Shown in pieces: positions 16,722-26,010 of a stretch of 64,000 nt of DNA (within the stretch, counting starts at the first letter, position 1; each line of letters opens with the position of its first letter). A program made the position numbers and the translations under genes. The notes under the pieces were generated by a model. It saw only the letters and a program-made list of their open reading frames with translations, was not told where the DNA came from and searched no databases. The DNA is from Bacillus cereus ATCC 14579. Its GTDB lineage: Bacteria > Bacillota > Bacilli > Bacillales > Bacillaceae_G. The DNA is taken from NCBI RefSeq assembly GCF_000007825.1, contig NC_004722.1:4690501-4754500 (forward strand), in the 5' to 3' direction.

Positions 16722-18791
16722 TTATTTAAAGAGGATATCTTTACTATATTGATTTCCGACGAGTAAATCATATTGGAGCATTTTATATTGCTCTAACATT
16801 TCTTTTTGTTTCTTTGTTAAATCATTGATTACTTCTCCATTTTTATCAACTTTTAATTCATCTCTAAGTACTGGTATTTCCTTGTAAAGTTCCGATAAAA
16901 ATTGATAAAATAAGGATTTATTTAATCCTGCATAATCAAAAATAAGATTAGAAAAATGAATTGGGCTTACTAAACCTAAATTATCATTTGGCATATCAAA
17001 GTTTGCATACATTAATAGCGGCGTTTGCGCCATCGCTAAACGTTCATTCGATGTTTTTTCATTCGTTATATACTCATTTTCTTTATAAAAAGATTTATTT
17101 GTTCCTAATGATGGAAGATGATCTCCAAAGAATACTAATAATGTAGGTCTATCAAAATTATCTAGTTGCTCTATTAAATATTGAAGAGCCTCATCTGAAC
17201 GTCTTAATCCTTCTGTATACGTCTCTAATTCTCCCTTTGATTCTTCATTTTCTAGACCGCTAATTTCGATTAGGTTTTCACCAAATCGGCCCTCTGTAAA
17301 TGGAAAATGATTTTGCATCGTAACTGCATGAATAAATGTAGGTTGTTTTTGTTCCTCTAACTCAGCAATTATCTCTTTACTCATCGCTAAATCACTAATA
17401 TAATCTCCATCAATATCCACATTTTCCATCGTGTCCTCTGCATTAAACTTATCAAATCCTAACACCTTATATACATCGTCACGTTTAAAGAATGTGCGAC
17501 CAAATGAATGAATTGCACTTGTATAATAACCTTCTTTTTTCAACGCCGTAGGGATTGATGGAATTTCTTTCTTATTTGTAATAACCTGCTGATATGGTAT
17601 AGAACCTGGCTTTAACAAACTCATTGAATAACTTGTTAATGCCTCAAATTCAACGTTCGCCGTATTTCCCCCAAATGTAGGAGAAATAGTTTGTCCACCA
17701 GGAAAGTTTTCTATATAATGATGTAAATTTGGTACAGGATCTTCACTAAAAGAAAGGTTAGTTACTTTCGTCGGATCCCAAAACGATTCACTCATTACAA
17801 AAATAATATTCGGTTTCTCTTTTTTCTTTTGGCTCCCTATATTTCCACTATATTGTTTTTTTATATCGTTTGCTATTTGAAGCATATTTTCTTTAGAATA
17901 ATTTTTTGGTTTTTCCATAACTGTTGTATCTAAATTGCTAATAAACCCAAGTACAAAACCATTTGAAGCATAGTTCTCATTTTGATTCCACAAAACAAAA
18001 TCTACACCTGATTTTTGAAATACTTTATTCATAAATGTATTCGCAAAATTACCATACGCATATAGAACAAAAATAGACCCTACTACTAATAAGGCTCTTA
18101 TTCCTAGATGAATCTTTACATTTTGAATATACCTTCTCATATATATCCCTGCTACAATACAAGCTACGATACTTAAGATAATGACAAAAATATAACTCCA
18201 ACTAAAATAGTCCATCACCATCGGTATAACAGATTGCATATGCGTAATTTGTGTAAAATCAGAAGGATATAACGGATCACCTCTGAAAATAAGCTTCAAA
18301 TAATTCACAATACATAAAATGACTAACGTACAGCTCGTTAAAACCATACTTAGAAAAACCTTACCTATTAAATTATATACAAGAATATATATTGCATAAA
18401 TTACTACAAAACTTAATATAAACTGCATATTATAAAAGTAAATCCAATTCATTGCCTCTATGAAACTCATATTAACTTGCATGACAATATAAAATAACGC
18501 TACTGTATGAGCTAGCAAAAATAATATAAAATGCTCTCGTAGGGATGCTCTAAGTATAGACATCTCTTTTTTATTGAAATGCGTAATATAAAACGTTATG
18601 CCCCATACGAAAATCATCATAACACTTAAAACAAGCTTTTGATTTAAATGATCTTTCATCATGTCTAAATTGAAAACCTTTAAAATCATAAACAGTATAG
18701 TTATTACTAATAAAGTCACCATACTACTTATAATGCTAGAAATTAATATATTTCTTTTTGGAAGATGAAAAAGTGTAGAACCATACTTCAA
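16722..18791 (-). CDS. LtaS-family membrane sulfatase-like enzyme
   Basis: 689 residues: five or more N-terminal helices, then an extracellular alkaline-phosphatase/sulfatase-fold domain. Metal-site motifs: MSESFWDPT, the catalytic Thr in FGGNTANVEFE, and FFGDHLPSLG. LtaS enzymes polymerise glycerol-phosphate from phosphatidylglycerol onto a lipid anchor. This sequence differs around the Thr from the housekeeping LtaS, so it is a paralogue, either a primase or a phosphoglycerol transferase of another glycan. It is monocistronic, preceded by a ~300-bp gene-free region. Confidence 0.87.
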   Translation of the reverse strand: MKYGSTLFHLPKRNILISSIISSMVTLLVITILFMILKVFNLDMMKDHLNQKLVLSVMMIFVWGITFYITHFNKKEMSILRASLREHFILFLLAHTVALFYIVMQVNMSFIEAMNWIYFYNMQFILSFVVIYAIYILVYNLIGKVFLSMVLTSCTLVILCIVNYLKLIFRGDPLYPSDFTQITHMQSVIPMVMDYFSWSYIFVIILSIVACIVAGIYMRRYIQNVKIHLGIRALLVVGSIFVLYAYGNFANTFMNKVFQKSGVDFVLWNQNENYASNGFVLGFISNLDTTVMEKPKNYSKENMLQIANDIKKQYSGNIGSQKKKEKPNIIFVMSESFWDPTKVTNLSFSEDPVPNLHHYIENFPGGQTISPTFGGNTANVEFEALTSYSMSLLKPGSIPYQQVITNKKEIPSIPTALKKEGYYTSAIHSFGRTFFKRDDVYKVLGFDKFNAEDTMENVDIDGDYISDLAMSKEIIAELEEQKQPTFIHAVTMQNHFPFTEGRFGENLIEISGLENEESKGELETYTEGLRRSDEALQYLIEQLDNFDRPTLLVFFGDHLPSLGTNKSFYKENEYITNEKTSNERLAMAQTPLLMYANFDMPNDNLGLVSPIHFSNLIFDYAGLNKSLFYQFLSELYKEIPVLRDELKVDKNGEVINDLTKKQKEMLEQYKMLQYDLLVGNQYSKDILFK

Positions 18792-19100
18792 TTCATTCCC
18801 TCTTTTCTATGTATTAATTTCACCTCGCATCGAAAAAACTATTTGTATTAAAATAACATATATCCTATATTTCGTCTGCAAACTTGCTTCTACTATAAAT
18901 ATATTTCCTTAATACTTCCTTAATCAATAGTTAAATTGTGGCATACAAATTACTCATTCTTGAAAAGCTTAATTTTAGCACTCCACTTTATGATATAATA
19001 ACTATTTTTTAGAAATCCTTAATGCTATTAAAGATTCCACATGAAAATACGAAAGAATTAATAAACAAGCGTTGTACGTTTTTAACAACTATTACTATAA
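18792..19100. other. Gene-free interval upstream of the LtaS-like gene
   Basis: AT-rich, with no ORF that has a ribosome binding site and no strong hairpin until the terminator at 19101. It presumably carries the promoter of the LtaS-like gene. Confidence 0.4.
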
Positions 19101-19135
19101 CGAAAAGAACCCGCCACAAGACAGGTTCTTTTCGT
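19101..19135 (-). terminator. Terminator after the 76-aa membrane protein gene
   Basis: Stem CGAAAAGAACC / GGTTCTTTTCG with a 13-nt loop, 38 bp beyond the stop codon. Confidence 0.65.
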
Positions 19136-19172
19136 TATTTTATGATGAAAGAGAAGATGATTAGCATGTGTA

Positions 19173-19403
19173 TTATATAAAAGGAAGCAGCCATATTTTC
19201 CATACGATACATACGAGTACTGTAACTACAAAATCAAAAAAATCTAATCTCGGGCCTTTTTTCATATTCATATGTAGCCACATATGAAACCATTTTATTT
19301 TTGTATATTTATGGATGTTTTTCTTTGCAAATCGGTAAATAAGCATTTGCATGATAAAAAATCCGGCCACAAAAATAAATAATAAGATGAGAAATCCAAT
19401 CAC
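19173..19403 (-). CDS. Small two-helix membrane protein (76 aa)
   Basis: Helix 1 at residues 3-24 and helix 2 at about 57-74, joined by a basic, aromatic-rich loop (KKNIHKYTKIKWFHMWLHM). AGGAGGAAT precedes the ATG. It begins 10 bp after the 98-aa gene and is probably cotranscribed with it. No family is recognised. Confidence 0.68.
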   Translation of the reverse strand: MIGFLILLFIFVAGFFIMQMLIYRFAKKNIHKYTKIKWFHMWLHMNMKKGPRLDFFDFVVTVLVCIVWKIWLLPFI

Positions 19404-19413
19404 AAAATTCCTC

Positions 19414-19710
19414 CTATTTTTGTAGCGTTTTTTCTACTATCCGATTTTTCAAAACCCACTCTTCAAACTGGGCACTTCCAAATTCCCAGCTAAGATCGCG
19501 AGCATGTACAGAAAAAACGTAATGACCAGCATATTCGTCCATAAATCTCCCTAACTCTACATCGTCTTTCTGAATACCGTATACTCCAAAATTAAAATAC
19601 ACATCCCATACGTCTTCATTCTTTCTCTTATAAGCAATCGATTCCATATCACATTCTGTCCCGAAATAATCAAGATGTAAATGTACGCTATCATCGTATT
19701 CGTACTCCAT
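19414..19710 (-). CDS. Uncharacterised 98-aa acidic protein
   Basis: Soluble, acidic and aromatic-rich, beginning MEYEYDDSVHLHLDYFGTE. It resembles a small Bacillus-specific DUF family (possibly DUF3986; name from memory and unconfirmed). There is no signal peptide or membrane helix. It is the first gene of a two-gene unit with the 76-aa membrane protein and diverges from ytlA, with 120 bp between the starts. Confidence 0.65.
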   Translation of the reverse strand: MEYEYDDSVHLHLDYFGTECDMESIAYKRKNEDVWDVYFNFGVYGIQKDDVELGRFMDEYAGHYVFSVHARDLSWEFGSAQFEEWVLKNRIVEKTLQK

Positions 19711-19830
19711 TTTATCACCCCTTATATTTGTACTTCTTTACCACCAAAAAAATTCCTGCTATCTACACTCACATATGGGCGATTACCTACATATCATGCT
19801 TGTAGAGTGACTTCTAGGAGGTGTTATATA

Positions 19831-20838
19831 GTGAAAAAATTAATCGCGATTTTTTGCATCATGTTACTAGCTGTTTTTACTTTTGCTGCTTGTAGTAGTA
19901 AAAAAGAAGGTACGAAAGAACAAACTCAAAACATTCGCGTCGGCGAAGTTACCCATTCTCTCTTCTATGCCCCATTATATGTTGGGATTGAAAAAGGATT
20001 TTTTAAAGATGAAGGACTAAATATTGACCTACAAACAACAGCTGGTGGCGATAAAACGATGACCGCCCTATTATCTGGCGGAATTGATATTGCTCTCGTC
20101 GGTTCTGAAACGTCTATTTACGTTCATCAACAAGGAGCGAAAGACCCTGTCATTAACTTTGCACAGCTTACACAAACAGATGGGACATTTTTAGTTTCAC
20201 GTAAAAAACTAGACTCTTTTAATTGGAATGACGTAAAAGGTGTTACATTTTTAGGACAGCGTAAAGGCGGCATGCCGCAAATGGTTGGGGAATACGTTTT
20301 AAAGAAAAATGGCATTGATCCTCGTAAAGATACGAACTTAATTCAAAATATCGAATTTGCTAATATTGCAAATGCCTTTGCATCTGGTACAGGAGAGTTT
20401 GTCCAGCTCTTTGAACCGACTGCAAGCATATTCGAAAAAGAAGGTAAAGGTTATATCGTCGCTTCATTCGGAAATGAATCTGGTACTGTTCCTTATACAA
20501 CATTCATGGCAAAAGAAAGTTTCTTAAAGAAAGATAAAGCTGCTGCTGAAAAGTTCACACGTGCGCTCTATAAAGCACAGCAATGGGTTGATACACATAG
20601 TCCAGAAGAGATTGCTGATGCTGTTTCCCCGCTATTTAAAGACACTTCAAAAGACATTACAGTAAAAGTAATTGAACGGTATAAAAAGCAACATTCTTAT
20701 GCGACAAATCCACTACTAGATGCGGAAGAATGGAAACAGCTCCAAACGATTATGAAAGACGCTGGTGAATTACAAAAAGAAGTCCCACATGAAGCGCTCG
20801 TCAATACAAAAATTGCCGAAAGCGTTATTAAGAAATAG
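19831..20838 (+). CDS. ytlA: ABC importer substrate-binding lipoprotein (YtlA-like)
   Basis: 335 residues from GTG at 19831, which has TAGGAGGTG in front. The reading frame is open further upstream but without a site. Signal peptide with lipobox TFAAC (Cys21). The mature part is of the SsuA/THI5-like binding fold: LFYAPLYVGIEKGFF, then GGDKTMTALLSGGIDIALVG. It captures a small solute outside the membrane for YtlC/YtlD. The family takes up sulfonates, nitrate or thiamine-precursor pyrimidines; no riboswitch is present to decide. It is first of a three-gene operon. Confidence 0.88.
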   Translation: MKKLIAIFCIMLLAVFTFAACSSKKEGTKEQTQNIRVGEVTHSLFYAPLYVGIEKGFFKDEGLNIDLQTTAGGDKTMTALLSGGIDIALVGSETSIYVHQQGAKDPVINFAQLTQTDGTFLVSRKKLDSFNWNDVKGVTFLGQRKGGMPQMVGEYVLKKNGIDPRKDTNLIQNIEFANIANAFASGTGEFVQLFEPTASIFEKEGKGYIVASFGNESGTVPYTTFMAKESFLKKDKAAAEKFTRALYKAQQWVDTHSPEEIADAVSPLFKDTSKDITVKVIERYKKQHSYATNPLLDAEEWKQLQTIMKDAGELQKEVPHEALVNTKIAESVIKK

Positions 20839-20849
20839 AGGCGAAGTGT

Positions 20850-21614
20850 ATGAGTTTTTTACAAATACGTAACGTTTCTCACTGCTTTTTTGCAAAAGAG
20901 AATGCCAAACTTATTCTTGAAGATATGAGCTTACAAGTGGAAGAAGGCGAATTTATTTCTATACTCGGCCCAAGTGGTTGCGGTAAAACAACGCTCCTCT
21001 CAATCATTGCTGGGTTACTTGATCCAATTGATGGTATTGTCTTTTTAGATGGTGAACCAATTACAACGAAAACATCATCTATGGGATATATGTTGCAGCA
21101 AGATTACTTATTCCCGTGGAAAACGATTGAAGAAAATATTATGCTTGGACTTCATATTCGAAGGATTTATGATGAACAAATGAAAGAACATACTTTAAAT
21201 CTTTTAAAGCAAGTCGGTCTACATGGGGTAGAAAGACAATATCCTCGTGAACTATCCGGCGGTATGCGTCAACGTGCTGCTCTCGTTCGAACGTTAGCAA
21301 CTGATCCGAAAATTTTATTACTAGATGAACCATTCTCCGCACTCGATTATCAAACGAAATTAAAACTAGAAGAACTCGTTTTCAACTTACTAAATAAATA
21401 TAAGAAAACATCACTACTTGTTACTCACGATATTGAAGAGGCGATTGCGATGAGTGATCGTATTTATTTACTTCAAGCGAATCCTGGAAAAATCGCGAAA
21501 ACCTTTATCGTCCCGGAAAGTATCCGTTCTTTATCACCGTTAGAAGCACGCCATCACTACGATTTCCCAGCCCTCTTTCAAGATATATGGAAGGAGCTGG
21601 AACGACTTGGATAA
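20850..21614 (+). CDS. ytlC: ABC importer ATPase (YtlC-like)
   Basis: 254 residues, NrtD/SsuB-type ATPase. Walker A GPSGCGKTT near residue 41, Q-loop LQQDYLFPW, signature LSGGMRQR near residue 136, Walker B ILLLDEP and H-loop VTHD. It powers uptake through YtlD. It sits 11 bp after ytlA and overlaps ytlD by 8 bp, so the three are one transcriptional unit. Confidence 0.92.
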   Translation: MSFLQIRNVSHCFFAKENAKLILEDMSLQVEEGEFISILGPSGCGKTTLLSIIAGLLDPIDGIVFLDGEPITTKTSSMGYMLQQDYLFPWKTIEENIMLGLHIRRIYDEQMKEHTLNLLKQVGLHGVERQYPRELSGGMRQRAALVRTLATDPKILLLDEPFSALDYQTKLKLEELVFNLLNKYKKTSLLVTHDIEEAIAMSDRIYLLQANPGKIAKTFIVPESIRSLSPLEARHHYDFPALFQDIWKELERLG

Positions 21615-22413
21615 TATAAAACAACTACATGAACAATTTCGAAAGAAAGAACGCAGGCGTGCTTGGATTGCTCGCTCACTACAGCTTTTACTACTTATTC
21701 TTTTCTTTGCACTATGGGAAATAGCTAGCAAAAAAGAATGGATTGATCCTTTACTCTTTAGCTCTCCTTCGAGTATTTGGGATCTCTTCTTAACGAAATG
21801 GATCGACGGTTCACTTTGGGTCCACATATGGACGACATTGCTGGAAACAGGAGTAGGCTTCATTCTCGGAACGGTACTCGGTGCTATTATTGCCACGTTT
21901 CTTTGGTGGATGCCACTTCTAGCCCGCGTACTTGATCCTTACCTCGTCGTCCTAAATGCAATGCCAAAAGTTGCACTCGGTCCAATCATCATCGTTATTT
22001 TCGGTCCAAACATTTCATCTTCTATCGCAATGGGAGTAATCATTTCCATCATCATTACCATTCTCGTTATTTACAGTGCATTTCAAGAAGTCGATTCTAA
22101 CTATATAAAAGTGATGGACACATTTGGCGCAAATAAATGGCAATGTTATAAGCAAGTCGTTCTCCCTGCATCCTTTCCAGCAATTATCTCAACGTTAAAA
22201 GTAAATGTTGGTTTATCCTGGGTTGGTGTTATTTTCGGAGAACTTCTCGTTTCCAAACAAGGACTTGGCTACTTAATTAGCTACGGATTCCAAGTCTTTA
22301 ACTTCACACTCGTCTTACTTAGCGTACTACTCACATGTGTTCTTGCAACTCTTATGTATGTATTTGTTGAGGCATTTGAAAAAATTCTAATTGGAAAAAG
22401 AAAAAGAAGCTGA
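21607..22413 (+). CDS. ytlD: ABC importer permease (YtlD-like)
   Basis: 268 residues with about six helices and the BPD_transp_1 EAA loop (MDTFGANKWQCYKQVVLPAS), which docks to YtlC. The TTG start at 21607 lies inside the ytlC 3' end, with GGAG 12 bp upstream; it is the only start giving the full N-terminal helix. The operon ends in the hairpin at 22404-22445. Confidence 0.9.
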   Translation: MDNIKQLHEQFRKKERRRAWIARSLQLLLLILFFALWEIASKKEWIDPLLFSSPSSIWDLFLTKWIDGSLWVHIWTTLLETGVGFILGTVLGAIIATFLWWMPLLARVLDPYLVVLNAMPKVALGPIIIVIFGPNISSSIAMGVIISIIITILVIYSAFQEVDSNYIKVMDTFGANKWQCYKQVVLPASFPAIISTLKVNVGLSWVGVIFGELLVSKQGLGYLISYGFQVFNFTLVLLSVLLTCVLATLMYVFVEAFEKILIGKRKRS

Positions 22414-22445
22414 CTCAAAACAGTGCGCTATAGTCAGCTTCTTTC
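22404..22445. terminator. Terminator at the end of ytlACD
   Basis: AAAGAAGCTGACT / AGTCAGCTTCTTT, 13-bp stem, T-rich after. It also lies just beyond the stop of the convergent 78-aa gene. Confidence 0.85.
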
Positions 22446-22447
22446 TT

Positions 22448-22684
22448 TTACCTTTTATCACACATTTTCGTTTCATTTGTAATGTTTCCATCCGCAACCG
22501 TAACTGTATGGAAACAGTCTTTCACACGTACTGTAACGACATTATCTTTTCGATCTATCACATGATAATCATTAAACTTTTCATTCAAAGCACTACGAAT
22601 TTGCTCCCCTTCAAAAATCGGAAAACCGTGAGACATTACCCAAATGAGACCAGCAACAGCAAGAATCGTTTTCATACGTTTCAT
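22448..22684 (-). CDS. Small secreted or membrane-anchored protein (78 aa)
   Basis: N-terminal hydrophobic segment after basic MKRMK (residues 6-22) that may be a signal peptide or anchor. Then comes a polar domain with NVVTVRVKDCFHTVTVADG, strand-rich, and two Cys (near residues 57 and 75) that could form a disulfide. GAGGAGG precedes the start. Function unknown. It is convergent with ytlD. Confidence 0.65.
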   Translation of the reverse strand: MKRMKTILAVAGLIWVMSHGFPIFEGEQIRSALNEKFNDYHVIDRKDNVVTVRVKDCFHTVTVADGNITNETKMCDKR

Positions 22685-22834
22685 TACCTCCTCGAGAGTA
22701 AACTTATAGTCCCTACAACACGCGCATTATAATTGTGTCTAAATTGTGACATTTTTATACTAATTCTCTTTTGTGCCTCCAGTTCCTTCTTCTTTTTGAT
22801 AAAAATACAGAATTTTCAATTTTATCAACATAAG

Positions 22835-22870
22835 AAAAAACGCAAAGAATTAAAAATTCTTCACGCTTTT
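22835..22870 (-). terminator. Terminator of the zinc-protease-like lipoprotein gene
   Basis: AACGCAAAGAATT / AATTCTTCACGCTT with one mismatch and an A-run on the left (U-run in the minus transcript). Confidence 0.75.
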
Positions 22871-22904
22871 CTTTAACGAAACTATATCGAAAGCATAACT
22901 CACA

Positions 22905-24017
22905 TTAGTCTCCACTTTGTTGTTCTATCGTTTTCGAAACATCATATAATCCTGACAGCACTTCCGCTCTCATTTTTACAAGCTCAGGGAACTGATAGAA
23001 GAAAGCAATTTTCTTATATTTTAACTCTGTTCCTTCTTTCACTTTTTTTGAATCTTGTAAAATGAACGCTGTAAATGTATCTGCGATATCTTCCGTTACA
23101 TTTGTTGTTCCATATAGCGATACAAAATCATCATGCTTTTCTTTATAAAATTCAATTTGTGCCTCTTCACTTTCTTCTACTTTCTTTTCTGTCCACTCTT
23201 GCTCAATTGGTTTCCAAAATTCATTATAAAATTGGTTAATATACGAAGTTTTTCTCGCACATCCATTTTTCACGAACACCGTTTTACATTTATTTCGATA
23301 CGATGAAATGTCTTTCTCTTCATCAAACGCCTCTAAATACTTTCTATCCACTGGTACTTGTTTATGTCCAATCGTTAATACGTGAGCCGTTTCATGAATT
23401 AATGTTTTCATCACTTCATCTATATTCACCCCAGAATCGAGCACGTCTAAACTAAGCAACCAATCTCTCGGGTCATCTATACTTGGCATGACATGGGCAA
23501 CAACGCCATCATAACCATCCGTTATTAGACCAAATCCTGTTATATTCTCACGATATTTCACTGGGACGAGAGTGCGATACATGTCCCATAAGGTTTCATG
23601 ATACTCTCTATCTTGTCGCTGACTTAACAAATCATCTTTTGCTACTTCGTCATCTGCAAAAACTTTATTCAATCTCTTACGATCCAATCTCTCAAAATAA
23701 GGATCTACAATTTCATCATCATCGATATAATAAGAAGCTAAAAAGAAGTAATTGTCATCCTCTTCTTTTTTCTGTTCCGCCTCTTTCATATTCATACTTT
23801 CATACTCTTCTATGTCATAATCCTCTACTTTTTCAAGTTCTGAAAGTTCCTCTATCTTTTTATATACTTTTTGTAATGTTTTATCTCCTATTTGCGTGCA
23901 CTCTTCTTCTGTTTTACAAATTTCTTTTTCTTTTGTAACCTCGATAGCACTATCGCATCCTGCAACTAAACCGCTTGCTATAATACAACACACTAACTTG
24001 CCATACAGTTTCTTCAT
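22905..24017 (-). CDS. Lipoprotein with an HExxH zinc-protease motif
   Basis: About 370 residues from the ATG at 24017, which has GGGGGA just upstream; an ATG at 24029 is worse placed. Lipobox GLVAGC (Cys21). An acidic, likely coiled region follows (residues ~30-85), then HETAH at 208-212 and a later EDIADTFTAF that could give the third zinc ligand, as in gluzincins. It is an outside-facing, membrane-tethered putative metallopeptidase; the substrate is unknown. It is monocistronic and transcribed divergently from the HAD gene. Confidence 0.78.
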   Translation of the reverse strand: MKKLYGKLVCCIIASGLVAGCDSAIEVTKEKEICKTEEECTQIGDKTLQKVYKKIEELSELEKVEDYDIEEYESMNMKEAEQKKEEDDNYFFLASYYIDDDEIVDPYFERLDRKRLNKVFADDEVAKDDLLSQRQDREYHETLWDMYRTLVPVKYRENITGFGLITDGYDGVVAHVMPSIDDPRDWLLSLDVLDSGVNIDEVMKTLIHETAHVLTIGHKQVPVDRKYLEAFDEEKDISSYRNKCKTVFVKNGCARKTSYINQFYNEFWKPIEQEWTEKKVEESEEAQIEFYKEKHDDFVSLYGTTNVTEDIADTFTAFILQDSKKVKEGTELKYKKIAFFYQFPELVKMRAEVLSGLYDVSKTIEQQSGD

Positions 24018-24109
24018 ACAATCCCCCATTATTCCATTCTACAAAATATCATAATCATTTTTTTGCGAATATGCGATAATTAATTATAAAAACTGCAAGG
24101 AGGCTTCTC

Positions 24110-24787
24110 ATGATTCGTGCAATCTTATTCGACTTAGATGGAACACTATTAGATCGACGCCAATCTTTAGAACAATTTATTTGTGAGCAATATAATCGCT
24201 TCTCCTCACATTTGATGAGTATAGAGAAATCAAAGTATTGTTCTCGATTTCTTGAACTCGATAATAATGGCTATACGTGGAAGGATAAAGTATATGCTAC
24301 TCTCCTTTCCGAATACAACATTACTACTTTAACGCAAGAGCAACTACTACACGACTATATTACAAACTTCCAACATCATTGTATTCCTTTCAAAAACACG
24401 CATGAACTACTTCAACAGTTAAAAAAGCGAAACATTAAAATTGGTATTATCACAAACGGTTTTACTGAATTTCAGATGAGCAACCTTCGAGCACTACATA
24501 TACATACGTATACAAACACCATTCTCGTTTCAGAAGCTGAAGGAATTAAAAAACCTCACCCTGAAATTTTCGAACGTGCTTTGCAAAGACTAGATGTGAA
24601 GGCAGAAGAATGTCTTTATATTGGAGATCATCCAGAAAACGATGTGCTTGGTTCTGAACAAGTAGGGATTCTTGGTGTTTGGAAAAAAGATTCGTTTTGG
24701 GGTGATTTTAAGCATTCACGTATCGTAGATGATTTGTTGGAGGTGCTTTCGTTTTTAGAGGTGGAGGTGGAGATAAAAATACAATAA
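24110..24787 (+). CDS. HAD-superfamily hydrolase
   Basis: 225 residues. Motif I FDLDGTLLD (nucleophile Asp8), a helical cap (residues ~15-95), motif II GIITNGFTE, motif III Lys in GIKKPHPEIF, motif IV GDHPENDVLG. It is of the YjjG/YfnB type of soluble phosphatase acting on nucleotides or sugar phosphates. AAGGAGG precedes the ATG. It is monocistronic. Confidence 0.87.
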   Translation: MIRAILFDLDGTLLDRRQSLEQFICEQYNRFSSHLMSIEKSKYCSRFLELDNNGYTWKDKVYATLLSEYNITTLTQEQLLHDYITNFQHHCIPFKNTHELLQQLKKRNIKIGIITNGFTEFQMSNLRALHIHTYTNTILVSEAEGIKKPHPEIFERALQRLDVKAEECLYIGDHPENDVLGSEQVGILGVWKKDSFWGDFKHSRIVDDLLEVLSFLEVEVEIKIQ

Positions 24788-24799
24788 TAGTAATTAAAT

Positions 24800-24836
24800 T
24801 ATATCAACAATTTTCACAATATATTGATTTACCGAC
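24800..24836 (-). repeat. Dispersed ~38-bp repeat, copy 2
   Basis: Minus strand reads TGTCGGTAAATCAATATATT, then GTGAAAATTGTTGATATA. It aligns with copies 1 and 3 over the full length. It sits between the HAD gene and the following terminator. Confidence 0.55.
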
Positions 24837-24840
24837 AAAA

Positions 24841-24886
24841 AATAATAAGAGGAGGCAGTTGTTCAAAAACGCCTCCTCTTATTATT
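24841..24886. terminator. Bidirectional terminator, HAD gene / DUF3267 gene
   Basis: 16-bp perfect stem AATAATAAGAGGAGGC / GCCTCCTCTTATTATT with a 14-nt loop; the DUF3267 stop lies within it. Confidence 0.85.
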
Positions 24887-25418
24887 CATATACTGTAAAC
24901 TGCGGTTTACTCGGATGATCTTTTACTAGCGCATCATCTGGAAACTTTGAAACTTTTTGATATACGGCAATGTCGCCGATACACCCTGCTGTTAGTAGAA
25001 TTCCTAAAAATGAGAGTGGCTCCAGATTCATAGCTAATCCCAATACAATTGGCAAAATTCCAGTTGGTAAAAACGGAAGCATTAACACTTTCTTCATTTG
25101 CTTTACTGTAACCGCCTGTTTAGAATGAGCATATGCAACACCTAATTTCCAATTAACGCCCCATTTTAGTTCACTCCACGGAACACCTCCGATATAGCGA
25201 AAGCCAATTAAATGTATCGCTTCATGAATACAAACGAGAACAATCATTGCGATAATAAAAAGAAACATCGTTAATAATGTAACTTCGACTTGAACCCCAC
25301 CTGAAAGAAATATATGCAAATAACCAATTCCAACCGACAAAGCAATTATTATAAAAAATAAAGAAAAGTTTAATTTAACCATCGAAACAGTAACAGTCGT
25401 TTCTTTTCTTTTATCCAT
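24882..25418 (-). CDS. DUF3267 membrane metallopeptidase-like protein
   Basis: 178 residues with four to five helices; the second carries HEAIH (near residues 65-69), a zinc-binding signature of the DUF3267 zincin-like family. A GVPWSELKWGVNWK loop follows. The protein is probably a membrane protease or a degenerate relative; partner unknown. An AGGAGGGGG site precedes the ATG. Its promoter is bracketed by two palindromes (25435-25495), which implies a dedicated repressor. Confidence 0.8.
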   Translation of the reverse strand: MDKRKETTVTVSMVKLNFSLFFIIIALSVGIGYLHIFLSGGVQVEVTLLTMFLFIIAMIVLVCIHEAIHLIGFRYIGGVPWSELKWGVNWKLGVAYAHSKQAVTVKQMKKVLMLPFLPTGILPIVLGLAMNLEPLSFLGILLTAGCIGDIAVYQKVSKFPDDALVKDHPSKPQFTVYE

Positions 25419-25434
25419 CTTCCCCCTCCTAAAA

Positions 25435-25495
25435 TGTAAATATATCTTTACAAAATTGTATAATATCCCTAAAATAATGTAAAGATATGTTTACA
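25435..25495 (-). promoter_or_regulatory. Promoter with two TGTAAA-N6-TTTACA operators
   Basis: On the minus strand, TTTACA (25478-25483) and TACAAT (25455-25460) are spaced by 17 bp. An 18-bp palindrome TGTAAA-N6-TTTACA covers the -35 (25478-25495) and a second one lies at the start site (25435-25452). The two half-regions match as 21-bp inverted repeats with one mismatch. Confidence 0.65.
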
Positions 25496-25530
25496 TTTAT
25501 TCTTACATACAAAAAAAGAAACCGGCTACT

Positions 25531-26010
25531 TTACTTTGTAAAACAGCCGATTTCTTCTATATGTTTCATCGTACGCGCTAATACGTCATCGCGCATTATA
25601 AAGCTAAATTTTCTATTCGTTTTAATGTTGTCAGGAATGTCTTTTAATAAAACAGACCCTTTCGTTTCTTCGTAATGCGTATGTTCTTCTACCGCACTAA
25701 TTGTTGCAAAATAAATGTTTTTAATGATTATTTTGTCTTTTCCAGATACTTTGTATTGTCCTAAGTAAGTTAAATCAGAAACTATGCCGCCGGTTTCTTC
25801 ATGAACCTCTCGAACTGCCGCTTCTTCCGGTGTTTCCCCTAGTTCTACTTTACCACCTGGAAATTCAAGACCGCGACGTAAATGATGCGTTAATAACCAT
25901 TGATCCCCGTACCGGCATACAACCCAAACATGCTTTGGCTCAGGAGAAAATGGATAACGTTCAAACGATAATTGTACAGTGTTGTGGTAATAATCTTTAA
26001 ATTTGTACAT
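25531..26010 (-). CDS. ytkD: Nudix hydrolase YtkD/RppH
   Basis: 159 residues with a full Nudix box (GX5EX7REVXEETG) at about residues 52-75. YtkD of B. subtilis was first described as an 8-oxo-dGTPase and later as the RNA 5'-pyrophosphohydrolase RppH, which converts 5'-triphosphate mRNA to monophosphate for decay. Position downstream of ytlACD and upstream of luxS matches the B. subtilis order as I recall it, supporting orthology. It is monocistronic, ending in a short gap before the DUF3267 promoter. Confidence 0.88.
   Translation of the reverse strand: MYKFKDYYHNTVQLSFERYPFSPEPKHVWVVCRYGDQWLLTHHLRRGLEFPGGKVELGETPEEAAVREVHEETGGIVSDLTYLGQYKVSGKDKIIIKNIYFATISAVEEHTHYEETKGSVLLKDIPDNIKTNRKFSFIMRDDVLARTMKHIEEIGCFTK

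Noticed and set aside
25459..25464. Plus-strand TATAAT between the two palindromes
   Set aside because: No rightward gene follows; the next gene on the right is on the minus strand. The minus-strand TTTACA-N17-TACAAT explains the arrangement better.
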